Source of the DNA: G016756615 sp035556195
GTDB taxonomy: Bacteria; Pseudomonadota; Alphaproteobacteria; Rhizobiales; Rhizobiaceae
NCBI GenBank assembly: GCA_035556195.1
Contig: DATMFK010000010.1
Span: 62,001 to 126,000, forward strand
Length of the DNA: 64,000 nucleotides
Direction: 5' to 3'
The notes under the pieces were generated by a model. The model was not told the origin of the DNA. It saw nothing but the letters and a program-made list of their open reading frames with translations, and did not search any database. Shown one piece after another: positions 17,384-26,865 of this stretch. The number at the start of each line of letters is the position of its first letter. Position 1 is the stretch's first letter. The position numbers were made by a program, and so were the translations under genes.

Positions 17384-18700
17384 TTACCAGCGCCGTTCGA
17401 AGCGGCGCCTCAGCACGATCGCCGTGATGTTCATCGCCATCAGGAAAATGAGAAGGATGATGATGGCTCCCGACATGCGCTCGACGAAAGCGCGCTCGGC
17501 CTCGTTGGCCCACATATAGATCTGCACCGGCAGCGCCGTCGCCGGATCGAGCGGTGTGGTCGGATAATCCGCCACGAAAGCGACCATGCCGATGAGGAGC
17601 AAGGGCGCCGTCTCGCCGAGCGCACGGGCAAGCCCGATGATCGTGCCGGTCAGGATCCCGGGTGCGGCGAGCGGCAGGACGTGATGGAAGACCATCTGCG
17701 TTTTCGAAGCCCCCAGGCCGAGAGCGGCCGAACGGATCGACGGCGGCACGGCGGCCAGCGCGGCGCGGGTCGCGATGATGATGGTGGGCAGGGTCATCAG
17801 CGTCAGCACCAATCCGCCGACCAGCGAGGCCGAGCGCGGCAGGCCCATGAAGTTGATGAACACGGCAAGGCCCAACAGGCCGAAGACGATGGAGGGCACC
17901 GCCGCCAGATTGTTGATGTTGACCTCGATGATGTCGGTCAGCCGGCTCTTCTTGGCGAACTCCTCGAGATAGATGGAGGCCGCCACGCCGATGGGCAGGG
18001 CCAGAAGCAGCACGATCATCATCATGTAGAAGGAGCCGATGATGGCGACACCCATGCCCGAGGTTTCCGGCCGGCTCGACGCGCCATAGGTGAAGAGGCC
18101 CGTGTTGAAGCGCTCGGCCATGCTGCCCTCGGCCTTGAGCTGGTTCATCCAGGCGATCTGCTGGTCGGACACCTTGCGGTTCGTTTCGGCGACCTCGAGG
18201 TCGATCTGGCCCTTGAAGGCGGAGTCGATATTGGCCCCGGCCAGCACCCAGACATTCCGCGTCGTGCCGATGATCGAGGGATCGGCGGTCACCATGTCGC
18301 GAAGCTGCGTGCGCACGCCGTCGGACAGGAAGCCCTTCAGCTTGGCGATGGCCGCCTTGTCGTCAGGGTCGATGCCCAGCTTGGCGGCAAGCGCATCGCG
18401 GGCGAGATTCGGATAGTTGGCCTTGACCAGCACGCTCGGATCGCTGTCGCGCTTGCCCTGGGGGTCGATGATCTTCTCGCTGAAGGTGACCGGCAGGTTG
18501 ACCGAAGTCTGCCAGAACGCGGTGTAGCCCTTCGAGACGATCGAGAAGAGCATGACGGCCAGGAACAGCAGGCCGACCGAGATCGCCAGCACCCCATAGA
18601 TGCGGAAGCGGCGTTCCGCGGCGTAGCGGCGCTTGAGACCGATATCGCGGCGTGGCTTGGCCGCCGTCCCGGCGAATGTGTCGAACGATATGTCGGTCAT
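17384..18700 (-). CDS. pstA: Phosphate ABC importer permease PstA
   Basis: A 438-residue permease, longer than the E. coli protein (296). It has an N-terminal cytoplasmic stretch of about 45 residues, a first helix and a large periplasmic insert (about 75-185) before the conserved permease domain. The domain contains the EAA loop region ALGLGASKTQMVFHHVLPLAAPGILTGT. The ATG at 18700 overlaps the pstC stop (ATGA), so the two permeases are translationally coupled. Long PstA forms of this kind are usual in rhizobia. Confidence 0.95.
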   Translation of the reverse strand: MTDISFDTFAGTAAKPRRDIGLKRRYAAERRFRIYGVLAISVGLLFLAVMLFSIVSKGYTAFWQTSVNLPVTFSEKIIDPQGKRDSDPSVLVKANYPNLARDALAAKLGIDPDDKAAIAKLKGFLSDGVRTQLRDMVTADPSIIGTTRNVWVLAGANIDSAFKGQIDLEVAETNRKVSDQQIAWMNQLKAEGSMAERFNTGLFTYGASSRPETSGMGVAIIGSFYMMMIVLLLALPIGVAASIYLEEFAKKSRLTDIIEVNINNLAAVPSIVFGLLGLAVFINFMGLPRSASLVGGLVLTLMTLPTIIIATRAALAAVPPSIRSAALGLGASKTQMVFHHVLPLAAPGILTGTIIGLARALGETAPLLLIGMVAFVADYPTTPLDPATALPVQIYMWANEAERAFVERMSGAIIILLIFLMAMNITAIVLRRRFERRW

Positions 18701-20163
18701 TCGTACTGCTCCCGGTATTTCCGGACGATGTAAAGCGCGACGATGTTCATGACGAGGGTGATCGCGAAGAGTGTGATGCCCAGAGCGAAGGCCACCAGCG
18801 TCTGCGGGCTGTTGAATTCGAGGTCGCCGGTCAGCTGGTTCACGATCTTGACGGTGATGGTGGTCATCGCCTCGAACGGGTTGAGGGTGAGATTGGCGGC
18901 AACGCCGGCGGCGAGCACCACGATCATGGTTTCGCCGATGGCACGCGAGGCGGTGAGCAGCACCGCGCCGACGATGCCCGGGAGCGCCGCCGGCAGGATG
19001 ACGCGTTTGATCGTCTCCGACTGCGTCGCCCCGAGGCCGAGCGAGCCGTCGCGCATGGCGCGCGGCACGGCCGTGATGATGTCGTCGGAAAGCGACGAGA
19101 CCACCGGGATCAGCATGATGCCCATGACGAAGCCGGCGGTGAAGATGCTCTGGGCCTGGATGAAGGGCGAACCGCCGGTCAGCGCGGCACTGAGATCGCG
19201 CAGGAAGGGCCCGAGCGTCACCAGCGCGAAGATGCCGTAGACGATGGTCGGGATGCCGGCGAGCAGCTCGAGCGCCGGCTTGACCAGCGAGCGGACGCGG
19301 CGCGAGGCGTATTCCGACATGTAGACGGCCGACATCAGCCCGATCGGCACCGCCACCAGCAGCGCAACGAGCGCGATGTAGAGCGTGCCCGCGAGCAGAG
19401 GGATCAGGCCGAACTGTCCCTCGGTGTTGCCGGCGCCCGCGGCTGCGAAGCGCGGATCCCAGACGGTACCGAAGAAGAAGTTCGTGATGGACACGCGGCT
19501 GAAGAAATGCAGCGTCTCGAACAGCATCGACAGCACGATGCCTACGGTGGTGAGGATGGCGATCATCGAGGAGCCGAGCAACGCGCCGAGCACGACGCGC
19601 TCGACCTTGTTGCGGGCGCGTCCGCGCGGCTCGATCTGACGGATGCCGACGGCGGCGCCCGCGATGGCGAGCAAGGCGCCCAAGCCGGCGCCGATCAGGC
19701 TGAGCCGATCGGTCGTGCGGTTCGCCTCGACGGCGATCGGGATCATGTAGTCCTGAATATCGGGGGCAAGCGCCACGCCCTTGACCGAAAGCAGCGGCTG
19801 CAGTTCGGCAAAGCTGTTCGGGAGCTTCGAAAGGGCCTCGCCGTCCAGTCGGCGCAATCCGTTGGCGAGGCTTCTGACCATGCCGAGTTCGAGCGATTGA
19901 TTGGCAATCGGACTTTCCTCGGTGTGCACCGGTAGCAGGCCCTCGACATGGGTCCGCATATAGACCGACGAGCCGACGCTCCACAGCACCAGGAAAACGA
20001 TCGCGGGCACGGTGGCGAGCAGGAATGCCCACCAGCCATGATAGTGGATGCGCGAGTGCTGCTTGATGCCGGAACCGGCCTGGGACACCGCGCGCTGCCG
20101 TCCGATGACGAAGGCGACGATGCCTATGAGCAAGACAATGGCAAAGGCGTAGATCAGCGGCAT
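18697..20163 (-). CDS. pstC: Phosphate ABC importer permease PstC
   Basis: A 488-residue permease with about eight membrane segments and a periplasmic insert between the second and third (roughly residues 70-145). The conserved module holds YMSEYASRRVRSLVKPALELLAGIPTIVYG, given here as YMSEYASRRVRSL and ELLAGIPTIVYG, and the EAA loop SLGLGATQSETIKRVILPAA. It forms the phosphate channel with PstA. It starts 67 bases after the pstS stop; the gap contains a strong hairpin. Confidence 0.95.
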   Translation of the reverse strand: MPLIYAFAIVLLIGIVAFVIGRQRAVSQAGSGIKQHSRIHYHGWWAFLLATVPAIVFLVLWSVGSSVYMRTHVEGLLPVHTEESPIANQSLELGMVRSLANGLRRLDGEALSKLPNSFAELQPLLSVKGVALAPDIQDYMIPIAVEANRTTDRLSLIGAGLGALLAIAGAAVGIRQIEPRGRARNKVERVVLGALLGSSMIAILTTVGIVLSMLFETLHFFSRVSITNFFFGTVWDPRFAAAGAGNTEGQFGLIPLLAGTLYIALVALLVAVPIGLMSAVYMSEYASRRVRSLVKPALELLAGIPTIVYGIFALVTLGPFLRDLSAALTGGSPFIQAQSIFTAGFVMGIMLIPVVSSLSDDIITAVPRAMRDGSLGLGATQSETIKRVILPAALPGIVGAVLLTASRAIGETMIVVLAAGVAANLTLNPFEAMTTITVKIVNQLTGDLEFNSPQTLVAFALGITLFAITLVMNIVALYIVRKYREQYE

Positions 20164-20193
20164 CCATTACCCCTGAAAGGATCGGAAAGGAAT

Positions 20194-20220
20194 GCGGCGC
20201 GGACGTCACGTCCGCGCCGC
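20194..20220 (-). promoter_or_regulatory. Intercistronic hairpin between pstS and pstC
   Basis: An 11-base perfect stem (GCGGCGCGGAC at 20194-20204, GTCCGCGCCGC at 20210-20220) with a five-base loop lies 10 bases after the pstS stop. On the transcript it is followed by ATTCCTTTCC, a weak pyrimidine tail. Such hairpins protect the upstream message or cause partial termination, which would make more PstS than channel, the usual stoichiometry. Confidence 0.6.
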
Positions 20221-20230
20221 GGCTTTCAGA

Positions 20231-21268
20231 TTACATGGTCTTCCCGGCGGCGAAGGCGTCACGCTGTTCCTGACGCTCGGCGTCCGGAGCGGCAACGAGG
20301 CCATATTCGGCGAGCGGGCTGTCCGGGCCGATCATCTGGTCGTCGAGGAAGAACTCGACATATTCCTTGAGGCCGGGAACGACGCCGAGATGGGCCTTCT
20401 TGACGTAGAAGAAGAGCGGACGCGACACCGGATACTCTCCCGACGCGATGGTCTCGGTCGAAGGCGTGATGCCGTTGACCGTCGCCACCTTAAGCTTGTC
20501 GGCATTGTTCTCGTAGAAGGACAGGCCGAACACGCCGACGCCGGTCTTGTTGCTGTCGATCCGAGCGAGCGTCTCGGTGTAGTCGCCGTCGATGTCGACG
20601 GCCTTGCCGTCCTTGCGCACCGCCTTGCAGGCGGCGGCGGACGCCTTCTCGTCGAGACCCGAAGCCTTGGCCGCCTCGGGGCCACCCGCTTCCTCGCAGC
20701 CGGCGATCAGCAGCTTCTCCTCGAAGACCTCGCGGGTGCCGTGCTTTTCACCAGGAATGTAGGCGGCGATGTCCCAATCGGGCAGGTTCGGGTTGACCTG
20801 GTTCCACTTGGTGTTCGGGTTGTCGACCAGCTTGCCGTCGACAGCGATCTTGGCGGCGAGCGCCTTGTAGATGTCGACCGGGGTCAACGCCCAGTCCGGG
20901 CCCTTGATGTCGGTGGCGAAGACGATGCCGTCATAGCCGATCCTGACTTCCTGGATGTCCTTGACGCCGGCCGCGACGCAGGACTTCACCTCGTCGTCCT
21001 TGATCTTGCGCGAGGAGTTGGCGATGTCGATGGTGTTGTCGCCGACGCCCTTGCAGAATTCCTTGATGCCGGCGCCGCTGCCGCCCGACTCGACCACCGG
21101 TGTCTTGAACTCGGTGAAGGTCTCGCCGAACGTCTCGGCGACGATCTTGGCATAGGGCAACACGGTCGACGAGCCTGCGATCTGCACCTGGTCACGCGCT
21201 GCGGCGTAACCGGCGGACGCGGCAAGCGCGAAACCCGCCGCCGACGCCGTGAGGAGAAATTTGTTCAT
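20231..21268 (-). CDS. pstS: Periplasmic phosphate-binding protein PstS
   Basis: A 345-residue protein with a Sec signal peptide (residues 1 to about 24, MNKFLLTASAAGFALAASAG followed by YAAA). The phosphate-binding loops are recognisable: IAGSSTVLPYA near the mature start, ESGGSGAGIKEF and IANSSRKIK. The ATG at 21268 is chosen because the signal peptide begins there. The gene is the first of the pst operon and has a PHO box about 70 bases upstream, so it should be induced by phosphate starvation. Confidence 0.96.
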   Translation of the reverse strand: MNKFLLTASAAGFALAASAGYAAARDQVQIAGSSTVLPYAKIVAETFGETFTEFKTPVVESGGSGAGIKEFCKGVGDNTIDIANSSRKIKDDEVKSCVAAGVKDIQEVRIGYDGIVFATDIKGPDWALTPVDIYKALAAKIAVDGKLVDNPNTKWNQVNPNLPDWDIAAYIPGEKHGTREVFEEKLLIAGCEEAGGPEAAKASGLDEKASAAACKAVRKDGKAVDIDGDYTETLARIDSNKTGVGVFGLSFYENNADKLKVATVNGITPSTETIASGEYPVSRPLFFYVKKAHLGVVPGLKEYVEFFLDDQMIGPDSPLAEYGLVAAPDAERQEQRDAFAAGKTM

Positions 21269-21338
21269 CTGGCCTACTCCTGTCCGGAACTTGATGCCGA
21301 CGCCGACTGCAGCGTCCGGCATGGCCAATAAGGTCCTT

Positions 21339-21358
21339 ATGTAACAGTTGGATGACAG
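21339..21358 (-). promoter_or_regulatory. PHO box (PhoB binding site) upstream of pstS
   Basis: On the minus strand the sequence reads CTGTCAT-CCAA-CTGTTACAT, two CTGTCA-like direct repeats 11 bases apart, matching the rhizobial PHO box CTGTCAT-N4-CTGTCAT with two changes in the second half-site. It lies 71-90 bases upstream of the pstS start codon. Confidence 0.85.
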
Positions 21359-21537
21359 TTTTGTGTCGGCCCGGTAAAGCCTCGCCGGGAGGTTTTCAAC
21401 GACTGGGTGACGGTGCCGATTAAGTTATTGAGAATGCGGAGTATGGGAGATGGGCGACCAAGAAAGTCCACTCTCATGCAAATGCATCGGTCGCGGCCGT
21501 CCCACCGCCGCCACCCTCCGGAATCCGAATCCACGCC

Positions 21538-24408
21538 CTACCCCGACCTGCGTTCTCCCTTGGCCCCTGACCAGCGCTCGACCTTTTCCAGCAGCGCGCG
21601 CGGGCTGATGGGCTTCGGCAGGTAGTCGTCCATGCCCGCTTCCAGGCAGCGTTCGCGGTCGCCCTTCAACGCATGGGCGGTGACGCCGATGATCGGCACG
21701 CGCCCGCCGGAGACCGCCTCGGCTTCGCGGATGGCGGCCGTCGCCTGGAGGCCGTTCATCTCGGGCATCGATACGTCCATCAGGATCATCCGCGGCGCGA
21801 GTTCCCGCCACGCTTCGACGGCGCGGCGGCCATTGTCGACAATCTCGAAGGCAAGTCCGGTATCGATGAGGATCTGCGTGAAGACGAGTTGGTTCACCTC
21901 ATTGTCCTCGGCCACCAATATGTCGAGGCGGCCGGTCGGCGCGGGAGACGGCGATGCTGTTGGCGTGGCGGGACGATCGGAACCCGCGGGAGCCTGAGCC
22001 AACCGCACGGGAATGGCCGGGGCACCGCCGGACCGGCGCTTCTGGATGACTGAGACAAGCGTCTCCAGCAGGATCGAGGCCCGCGCCGGCTTGATGAGAT
22101 GCGCGTCGATCCCGAGGCCGCGATAGGCCGCCAGCGACTGGTCGACCGATGTGAGCATGATGATCGGCGTGGCCGAGATCGATTGCGTCTGCCGGATCAG
22201 GCGGGCAACTTCACCGCCCGTCATGTCGGGCATCTGGTAGTCGAGGATCACGCAATCGACGGCCAGGCCGAACCGTGCGGCGGCCTCGAGCACCTTCAGC
22301 CCTTCGGGTCCGCTCTCGGCCGCGCAGGCATCGAAGCCCCAGGAGGCCATCTGCTCGGAAAGAATCGCCCGGTTCACCTGATTGTCGTCGACGACGAGCA
22401 CGCGGGCGCCGCTGACGTCGACCGGCGTCACGCTCGCCCTTGCCGGCTTGCCGGCATTGGGCAAGGTCAGCGTGAACCAGAAGGTGGAGCCTTCCCCCAG
22501 CCTGCTCTCGACGCCGATCTCGCCGCCCATCAGCGCGACGAGGCGGGAGGTGATGGCGAGCCCCAGGCCGGTTCCCTCGTGGCGGCGCGTCGAGGAGCCG
22601 TCGACCTGGCTGAACTTCTCGAAGACGAGCTGCAGCTTGTCGGCGGGAATGCCGATGCCGGTGTCGATGACCCGGACCCTGAGCCGCGTCGCGTCGCCCT
22701 CGCCGCTCTCGCCCGTCACCTCGACCAGCACGTGGCCGGCCTCGGTGAACTTCACGGCATTGCCGACGAGGTTGGTGATGATCTGCCGGATGCGGCCGGC
22801 GTCGCCGACGTAAAGCCCATTCAGCTTCGGCTCGACCCGCACGATGAGCTCCAGGTCCTTCTCCTTGGCGCGGGCCGAGACCAGCGTGGCGACGTCTTCC
22901 ACCGCCTCGGCGAGGTTGAAGGGCGCAGGATCCAGAACGAGTTGGCCGGCGTCGATCTTGGAGAAGTCGAGAATGTCGTTGATGATGGTCAGCAGCGCGT
23001 TGCCCGACTTCACGATGATGTCGGTGAAGGTCTTCTGCTTGGGGTCGAGATCCGATTTGGCGAGCAACTCGGCCATGCCGAGCACGCCGTTCATCGGCGT
23101 GCGGATCTCATGGCTCATATTGGCGAGGAATTCGGACTTGGCACGGTCGGCGAGCTCCGCCCGGCTCCGCGCCTCCAGCAATTCCTGCTCGCGCCGCTTG
23201 AGCTCGGTGATGTTGGTGGTGGAGCCGATGAGATAGGGCGAGCCGTCCGACGCCACCATGGCGCTCTTGCGGGCGATTTGCCAGCGGATGGAACCGTCGG
23301 CCTCGGTGACGGTCTCCTCGATTTCCTGGGCCGCGCCAGTGGCGAGCACGGCGCGATCGCCTTCCATGAAGGCTTCGCCGTCGAGGCCGAAGATCTCGAC
23401 ATCGGTGCGTCCGATCGCTTGCTCCCGGGTGAAGCCGGTGAGATCGCACCAGCTCTTGTTGACATAGGCGAGCCGAAGGTCCGGCCGCTTGGCATAGATC
23501 GACACCGGCACATTGTCGATGAGGCTCTGGTAGAGCTCGTTGGCGCGCAGGCTCTCCTGCAAGCGGCCTTCGCGCTCCTTCATCTCGGTGATATCGTAGT
23601 AGCAGACCAGCCGTTTCCCGCCCGAAAGCGCCGTGACCGAATAGATAAGGGTGCGGCCGTCGGCACGGGCGAATTCCCGAGGCGCGACGTCGCCGGCCTG
23701 AATCTCGACGATCCGCGAGGCGACATAATCCTCCCAGTGTTCGTCTTCGATGTCGTAGATGCCGTTGTGCCGGTTGATGTCCATCAGCGCCCGGAACGGC
23801 CTCCCCACGCCGACATCTTCCGGCGTGACCTTCCAAAGATCGTAGAACGCCTTGTTGATGATCGTAGCCGTCATGTCCCTGTCGAGCAGCACAATCGCCA
23901 TCGTCATGGCGTCGAGCGTGCGCTGGAGATCGGCAAGCAGCGCATCGCCGCCTGGATCGCTTTCCTTCAGCGCGGCGAGCTCCGTGGCGATGGCGACGGT
24001 GCCGCCATCTCGGGTTCGCGTCTCGCGCCAGACGATCGTACGCCCGTCGGCGAAGCGCGTCGTTGCCCGCGAGCGGGCACTGCGCCACCGCCGTGCCAGC
24101 GCCGCGTTCAGCCACTCGGCCTCGGACATGCCCTTGATGTCCCAGACGCCACGACGCAGCCCCGTCTCGACGAGATCCCGATAGGCGATGCCGGGCCGGA
24201 TCACGTCTTCCAGGCCCTGGTGCATGCGCACCATCGCCTCGTTGTAGAGCACGAGCCGGTCGTCCTGGTCGTAATAGCAGAAGGCGTCCGACAGCCCGTC
24301 GAGCGCATCGGCAAGCAGCGCGGCGAGACCCTCCCGCCCCGTCCTATCTCCCCCCGGCATGACGGATGGCTGTTCGCCCGCCATCTCTCGCCCATCCCGC
24401 AATGCCAC
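21538..24408 (-). CDS. Hybrid sensor histidine kinase with three PAS domains and two receiver domains
   Basis: A 956-residue soluble-looking kinase with no clear membrane helix. PAS-type modules lie at about 33-90 and 160-215 (both of the PAS_7 kind, with NEAMVRMHQG and NKAFYDLWK) and at 290-405. The HisKA domain has FLANMSHEIRTPMNG with His433; the HATPase has GNAVKFTEAG, DTGIGIP and HEGTGLGLAI. Two receivers follow, with probable phosphoacceptors D723 (VILDYQMPD) and D878 (LMDVSMPEM). The start could also be the ATG at 24384. It is divergent from a small gene and upstream of pstS on the same strand, but it is not PhoR: PhoR is membrane-bound and has no receivers. Signal and partners are unknown. 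Confidence 0.93.
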   Translation of the reverse strand: MALRDGREMAGEQPSVMPGGDRTGREGLAALLADALDGLSDAFCYYDQDDRLVLYNEAMVRMHQGLEDVIRPGIAYRDLVETGLRRGVWDIKGMSEAEWLNAALARRWRSARSRATTRFADGRTIVWRETRTRDGGTVAIATELAALKESDPGGDALLADLQRTLDAMTMAIVLLDRDMTATIINKAFYDLWKVTPEDVGVGRPFRALMDINRHNGIYDIEDEHWEDYVASRIVEIQAGDVAPREFARADGRTLIYSVTALSGGKRLVCYYDITEMKEREGRLQESLRANELYQSLIDNVPVSIYAKRPDLRLAYVNKSWCDLTGFTREQAIGRTDVEIFGLDGEAFMEGDRAVLATGAAQEIEETVTEADGSIRWQIARKSAMVASDGSPYLIGSTTNITELKRREQELLEARSRAELADRAKSEFLANMSHEIRTPMNGVLGMAELLAKSDLDPKQKTFTDIIVKSGNALLTIINDILDFSKIDAGQLVLDPAPFNLAEAVEDVATLVSARAKEKDLELIVRVEPKLNGLYVGDAGRIRQIITNLVGNAVKFTEAGHVLVEVTGESGEGDATRLRVRVIDTGIGIPADKLQLVFEKFSQVDGSSTRRHEGTGLGLAITSRLVALMGGEIGVESRLGEGSTFWFTLTLPNAGKPARASVTPVDVSGARVLVVDDNQVNRAILSEQMASWGFDACAAESGPEGLKVLEAAARFGLAVDCVILDYQMPDMTGGEVARLIRQTQSISATPIIMLTSVDQSLAAYRGLGIDAHLIKPARASILLETLVSVIQKRRSGGAPAIPVRLAQAPAGSDRPATPTASPSPAPTGRLDILVAEDNEVNQLVFTQILIDTGLAFEIVDNGRRAVEAWRELAPRMILMDVSMPEMNGLQATAAIREAEAVSGGRVPIIGVTAHALKGDRERCLEAGMDDYLPKPISPRALLEKVERWSGAKGERRSG

Positions 24409-24798
24409 TGGCAGAGCCCCCTCGGTTGAGCCAAGTCTGGCAGCGGACTGTGCCCGAGAAGGCTTAACGATCGGCTAACCCTGTCCAATGCCTGTCACCA
24501 GGAGGGTGCAGCGGTTCAGGTGACGACATGCTGTAGCGGCGGGAAAAGAACCGGCCGGGACCTGCCCGACCGGTTGCCCCCGGGGAACGGACTGACGATT
24601 GGGGAGGGACAGTCCGTCCTCTATCGTGTCAGAACGAAGCCACGCCGGAGCGCTGCGTGGGCGTTTCGCCCTGGGTCCCATGCCGGTGGGACGACGCCAC
24701 AATGAAGGTAAGCCGTGATGGTCCCGTGACGCCACCGTGAAAGGCCCGCCATCGCGCCCGCGAGACGGAACAGCCATGATGTTGAGGCGTTGAAAGCG
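24409..24798. other. Divergent intergenic region
   Basis: A stretch of 390 bases between the hybrid kinase start and a small plus-strand gene. I see no convincing gene. A hairpin (ACCGGCCGGG...CCCGACCGGT) lies at about 24550-24574 without a T tract. The region presumably holds the kinase promoter. Confidence 0.5.
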
Positions 24799-25059
24799 AT
24801 GCAGGCCCAAAGCAGCCCCATGGCACGTATTCGCGAAACGATCCGGCGCGGTGCCCCCCGGACGACGGATGAAGCACGCCAGCTCATGGCAATCGTGCGC
24901 GAATGTTTCCCCGGCGCGCCGTCGGAATGGGAGGGCCGACTGTCCGCCGCACTCACCGAAATCCTCGTCGGGACGGTGCTTCATCAGCCGACCTACGAGG
25001 CGCGAGCCCACGCGGTGGAGGCGCTCGACGCCATGGAGCGAGACCTCCGAAAAATGTGA
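24799..25059 (+). CDS. Small hypothetical protein
   Basis: An 86-residue, mostly helical protein with no recognised domain. After a short lead it contains ARIRETIRRGAPRTTDEARQ and a C-terminal helix AHAVEALDAMERDLRKM. ATG 24799 or ATG 24820 could be the start; neither has a strong ribosome binding site. Coding is supported by the length of the frame in an otherwise gene-free interval and by balanced composition. A perfect 18-base palindrome (CCATCCCGGCCGGGATGG, 25088-25105) follows the stop and may end the transcript. Confidence 0.5.
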   Translation: MQAQSSPMARIRETIRRGAPRTTDEARQLMAIVRECFPGAPSEWEGRLSAALTEILVGTVLHQPTYEARAHAVEALDAMERDLRKM

Positions 25060-25290
25060 TCCCGAAGCGCCACGGCGCGTGGCGCGCCCATCCCGGCCGG
25101 GATGGCGGCTTATTGCCTTGAATCTATTGGCTTCGGCCCGGCACACCCCGATTTCCGGCGATCGGGCCGGTGTTCGAGCGCGTCCGGTGGCCCAATCGGA
25201 AGGCCCAAGTTTGCGCTGGCCAGCCGGAATGGTTTTTGCTTATGATCCCATCCAGGGACGTAAGGCGTTCGCGTTTCGGAGGTGCCGCCC

Positions 25291-25521
25291 ATGGCATGTC
25301 TGGCGGAGAAGTCCTTGGCTGTGTCGGTCGAGAGCGAGACGGTTTCGTCGGTGCTCTCCGAATACGAGGCTGGCGACATCGTCTCCACCGCCGCGCTGCT
25401 GAGGGATATCAGGCAGCGCCTTCCCGGCAGCCGCATGGCGGACGAGGATTTGGTCGCGTTGATCCTGCAGGGATTATCGGCAAAGGCCCTGGGATTGATC
25501 TTCGATCACCGCGCCGCCTAA
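25291..25521 (+). CDS. Small hypothetical protein
   Basis: A 76-residue protein of unknown family. The ATG at 25291 is preceded by GGAGG at nine bases, a good ribosome binding site, which supports the gene and the start. It begins MACLAEKSLAVSVESE and has a helical second half (ADEDLVALILQGLSAKALGL). It is convergent with the GalD operon and ends 25 bases before it. It has no recognised motif or membrane segment. Confidence 0.55.
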   Translation: MACLAEKSLAVSVESETVSSVLSEYEAGDIVSTAALLRDIRQRLPGSRMADEDLVALILQGLSAKALGLIFDHRAA

Positions 25522-25546
25522 AGCACCACACAAGCTCGGCCGCTCG

Positions 25547-25813
25547 TCAGTCTCGCGGTTTCGGCCCACCGCTGATCGAAGTCGAGGTCACCGACACCGG
25601 ATCGCTGGCGGGGAAGGTGTCTTCCAGCCCCTGCAGCAGTTGCTCGTCGAGAGTTTCCCGATCCTCGGCACGACCCGGCGTGCGGCGCTTGCCGGCTGCG
25701 GAGCTGGTTTCGGGGATGACCGGATGGCTCGGGCGACGTTTTGCCATTCGCCTCAATCTCCTGACCGACGATTTGGTTCCAGCCGCGCCGCCGCTCGGTG
25801 CAGGAGTTTTCAT
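25547..25813 (-). CDS. Small basic/acidic hypothetical protein translationally coupled to GalD
   Basis: An 88-residue protein with a basic N-terminal half (VRRLRRMAKRRPS) and an acidic end containing LEDTFPASDPVSVTSTSI. Short proteins with a similar 'DxFPASDPxSxTS' tail occur across the Rhizobiales and remain unassigned. The ATG at 25813 overlaps the stop of the tautomerase gene (ATGA), which strongly suggests coupled translation in the gal/lig operon. It has no predicted signal peptide or membrane helix. A role in the pathway is not evident. Confidence 0.65.
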   Translation of the reverse strand: MKTPAPSGGAAGTKSSVRRLRRMAKRRPSHPVIPETSSAAGKRRTPGRAEDRETLDEQLLQGLEDTFPASDPVSVTSTSISGGPKPRD

Positions 25814-26865
25814 GGAAACACCACGCCGTCGAACAGTTTCCGCGCGGTGCGCAGGACTCCGGCGGACTGCACGGCGCCTTCGTCGTCGAGCGTGGCGAGA
25901 ATGGTGAACTGGCCGGTCGGGTGCTCGATGGAGAGCGCCTTGAAGGGACCTTCCGGGATATCGGCGATCTCCCGTGCAGGCCCCTTCGGCAAGAGGCAGG
26001 CGGTGGCGACGCTCACCGCGCCGAGCACGCCGATGGCGGAATGCACGCGATGCGGGATCAAGGTGCGGGTCGAGATCGTCCCGCCCGCCATGGCGGGACT
26101 CACCAGCGTCATCTTGGGCACGGATTTTTCGCGCACATCGCCGAGGTTCATCAGCGGACCGGCCTGCTCCCGGATCGCTTCTACCCGCCGCTTGAACGCC
26201 GCGTCGGCTTCGATCTCCCTCGGGGTCTCGTTTCCGGCAAGTCCGAAATCGGCGGCGCGCATGACCACGCAGGGCATGCCGTTGTCGATCAGCGTGCATT
26301 GGACGCCGTCGATCACCTCGGCCGCATTGCCGGTGGGCAGGAGCGCGCCGCAGGTGGAGCCGGCGGTGTCCTCGAAGACGATGTTGATCGGTGCTGCCGC
26401 GCCGGGCACGCCGTCGATGCGCGCGTCGCCGTCATAGGTCACGCGCGCGCCCGGCGTCTGGATCGTCGCCACTGCGACCTGCCCTGTGTTCTCCATCAAG
26501 ATGCGCACCATCGTCTCGCCGTCCTCAGCCTCGACCAGCCCGCGTTCGATCGCGAAGGGGCCGACCCCGGCGAGGATGTTGCCGCAATTCTGCGCGTCGG
26601 TGACGACGGCCTGGTCGACGAAGACCTGCAGGAACAGGTAGTCGACATCGATGCCGGGCCGCTGCGACTTGCGCACGACCGCGACCTTGGAAGTCAGCGG
26701 GTCGGCCCCGCCCAGCCCGTTGATCTGGCGCGGGTCGGGCGAGCCCATGACCCGCAGCAGGAGCTGGTCGCGCGCCGCCGCATCGGCAGGCAGGTCCTCG
26801 GCGAGAAAGTAACCGCCCTTGGAGGTCCCGCCGCGCATCCACATGCAGCGGACGCCATCAGACAT
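25810..26865 (-). CDS. galD: 4-oxalomesaconate tautomerase (GalD/LigU, PrpF family)
   Basis: A 351-residue PrpF-fold isomerase. The N-terminus MSDGVRCMWMRGGTSKGGYF carries the family motif 'MRGGTSKG'. NGLGGADPLTSKVAVV, DAQNCGNILAGVGPFAIERG and the second-half KMTLVSPA segment also fit PrpF/GalD proteins. In the protocatechuate or gallate 4,5-cleavage pathway it interconverts tautomers or isomers of 4-oxalomesaconate for the hydratase. The neighbours encode the next two enzymes, which argues against the methylcitrate-pathway role of PrpF. It overlaps the aldolase gene by eight bases. Confidence 0.88.
   Translation of the reverse strand: MSDGVRCMWMRGGTSKGGYFLAEDLPADAAARDQLLLRVMGSPDPRQINGLGGADPLTSKVAVVRKSQRPGIDVDYLFLQVFVDQAVVTDAQNCGNILAGVGPFAIERGLVEAEDGETMVRILMENTGQVAVATIQTPGARVTYDGDARIDGVPGAAAPINIVFEDTAGSTCGALLPTGNAAEVIDGVQCTLIDNGMPCVVMRAADFGLAGNETPREIEADAAFKRRVEAIREQAGPLMNLGDVREKSVPKMTLVSPAMAGGTISTRTLIPHRVHSAIGVLGAVSVATACLLPKGPAREIADIPEGPFKALSIEHPTGQFTILATLDDEGAVQSAGVLRTARKLFDGVVFP

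Noticed and set aside
18701..20209. In-frame upstream extension of pstA through the whole of pstC.
   Set aside because: The PstA family start is at 18700 with ATGA coupling to pstC; the upstream part is out-of-frame pstC sequence.
22099..24429. A 776-codon open frame on the plus strand.
   Set aside because: It is antisense to the hybrid kinase, whose domains are clear; composition is typical of an antisense frame in GC-rich DNA.
24549..24574. GC-rich hairpin upstream of the hybrid kinase as a terminator.
   Set aside because: No T tract on either side and no gene ending nearby.
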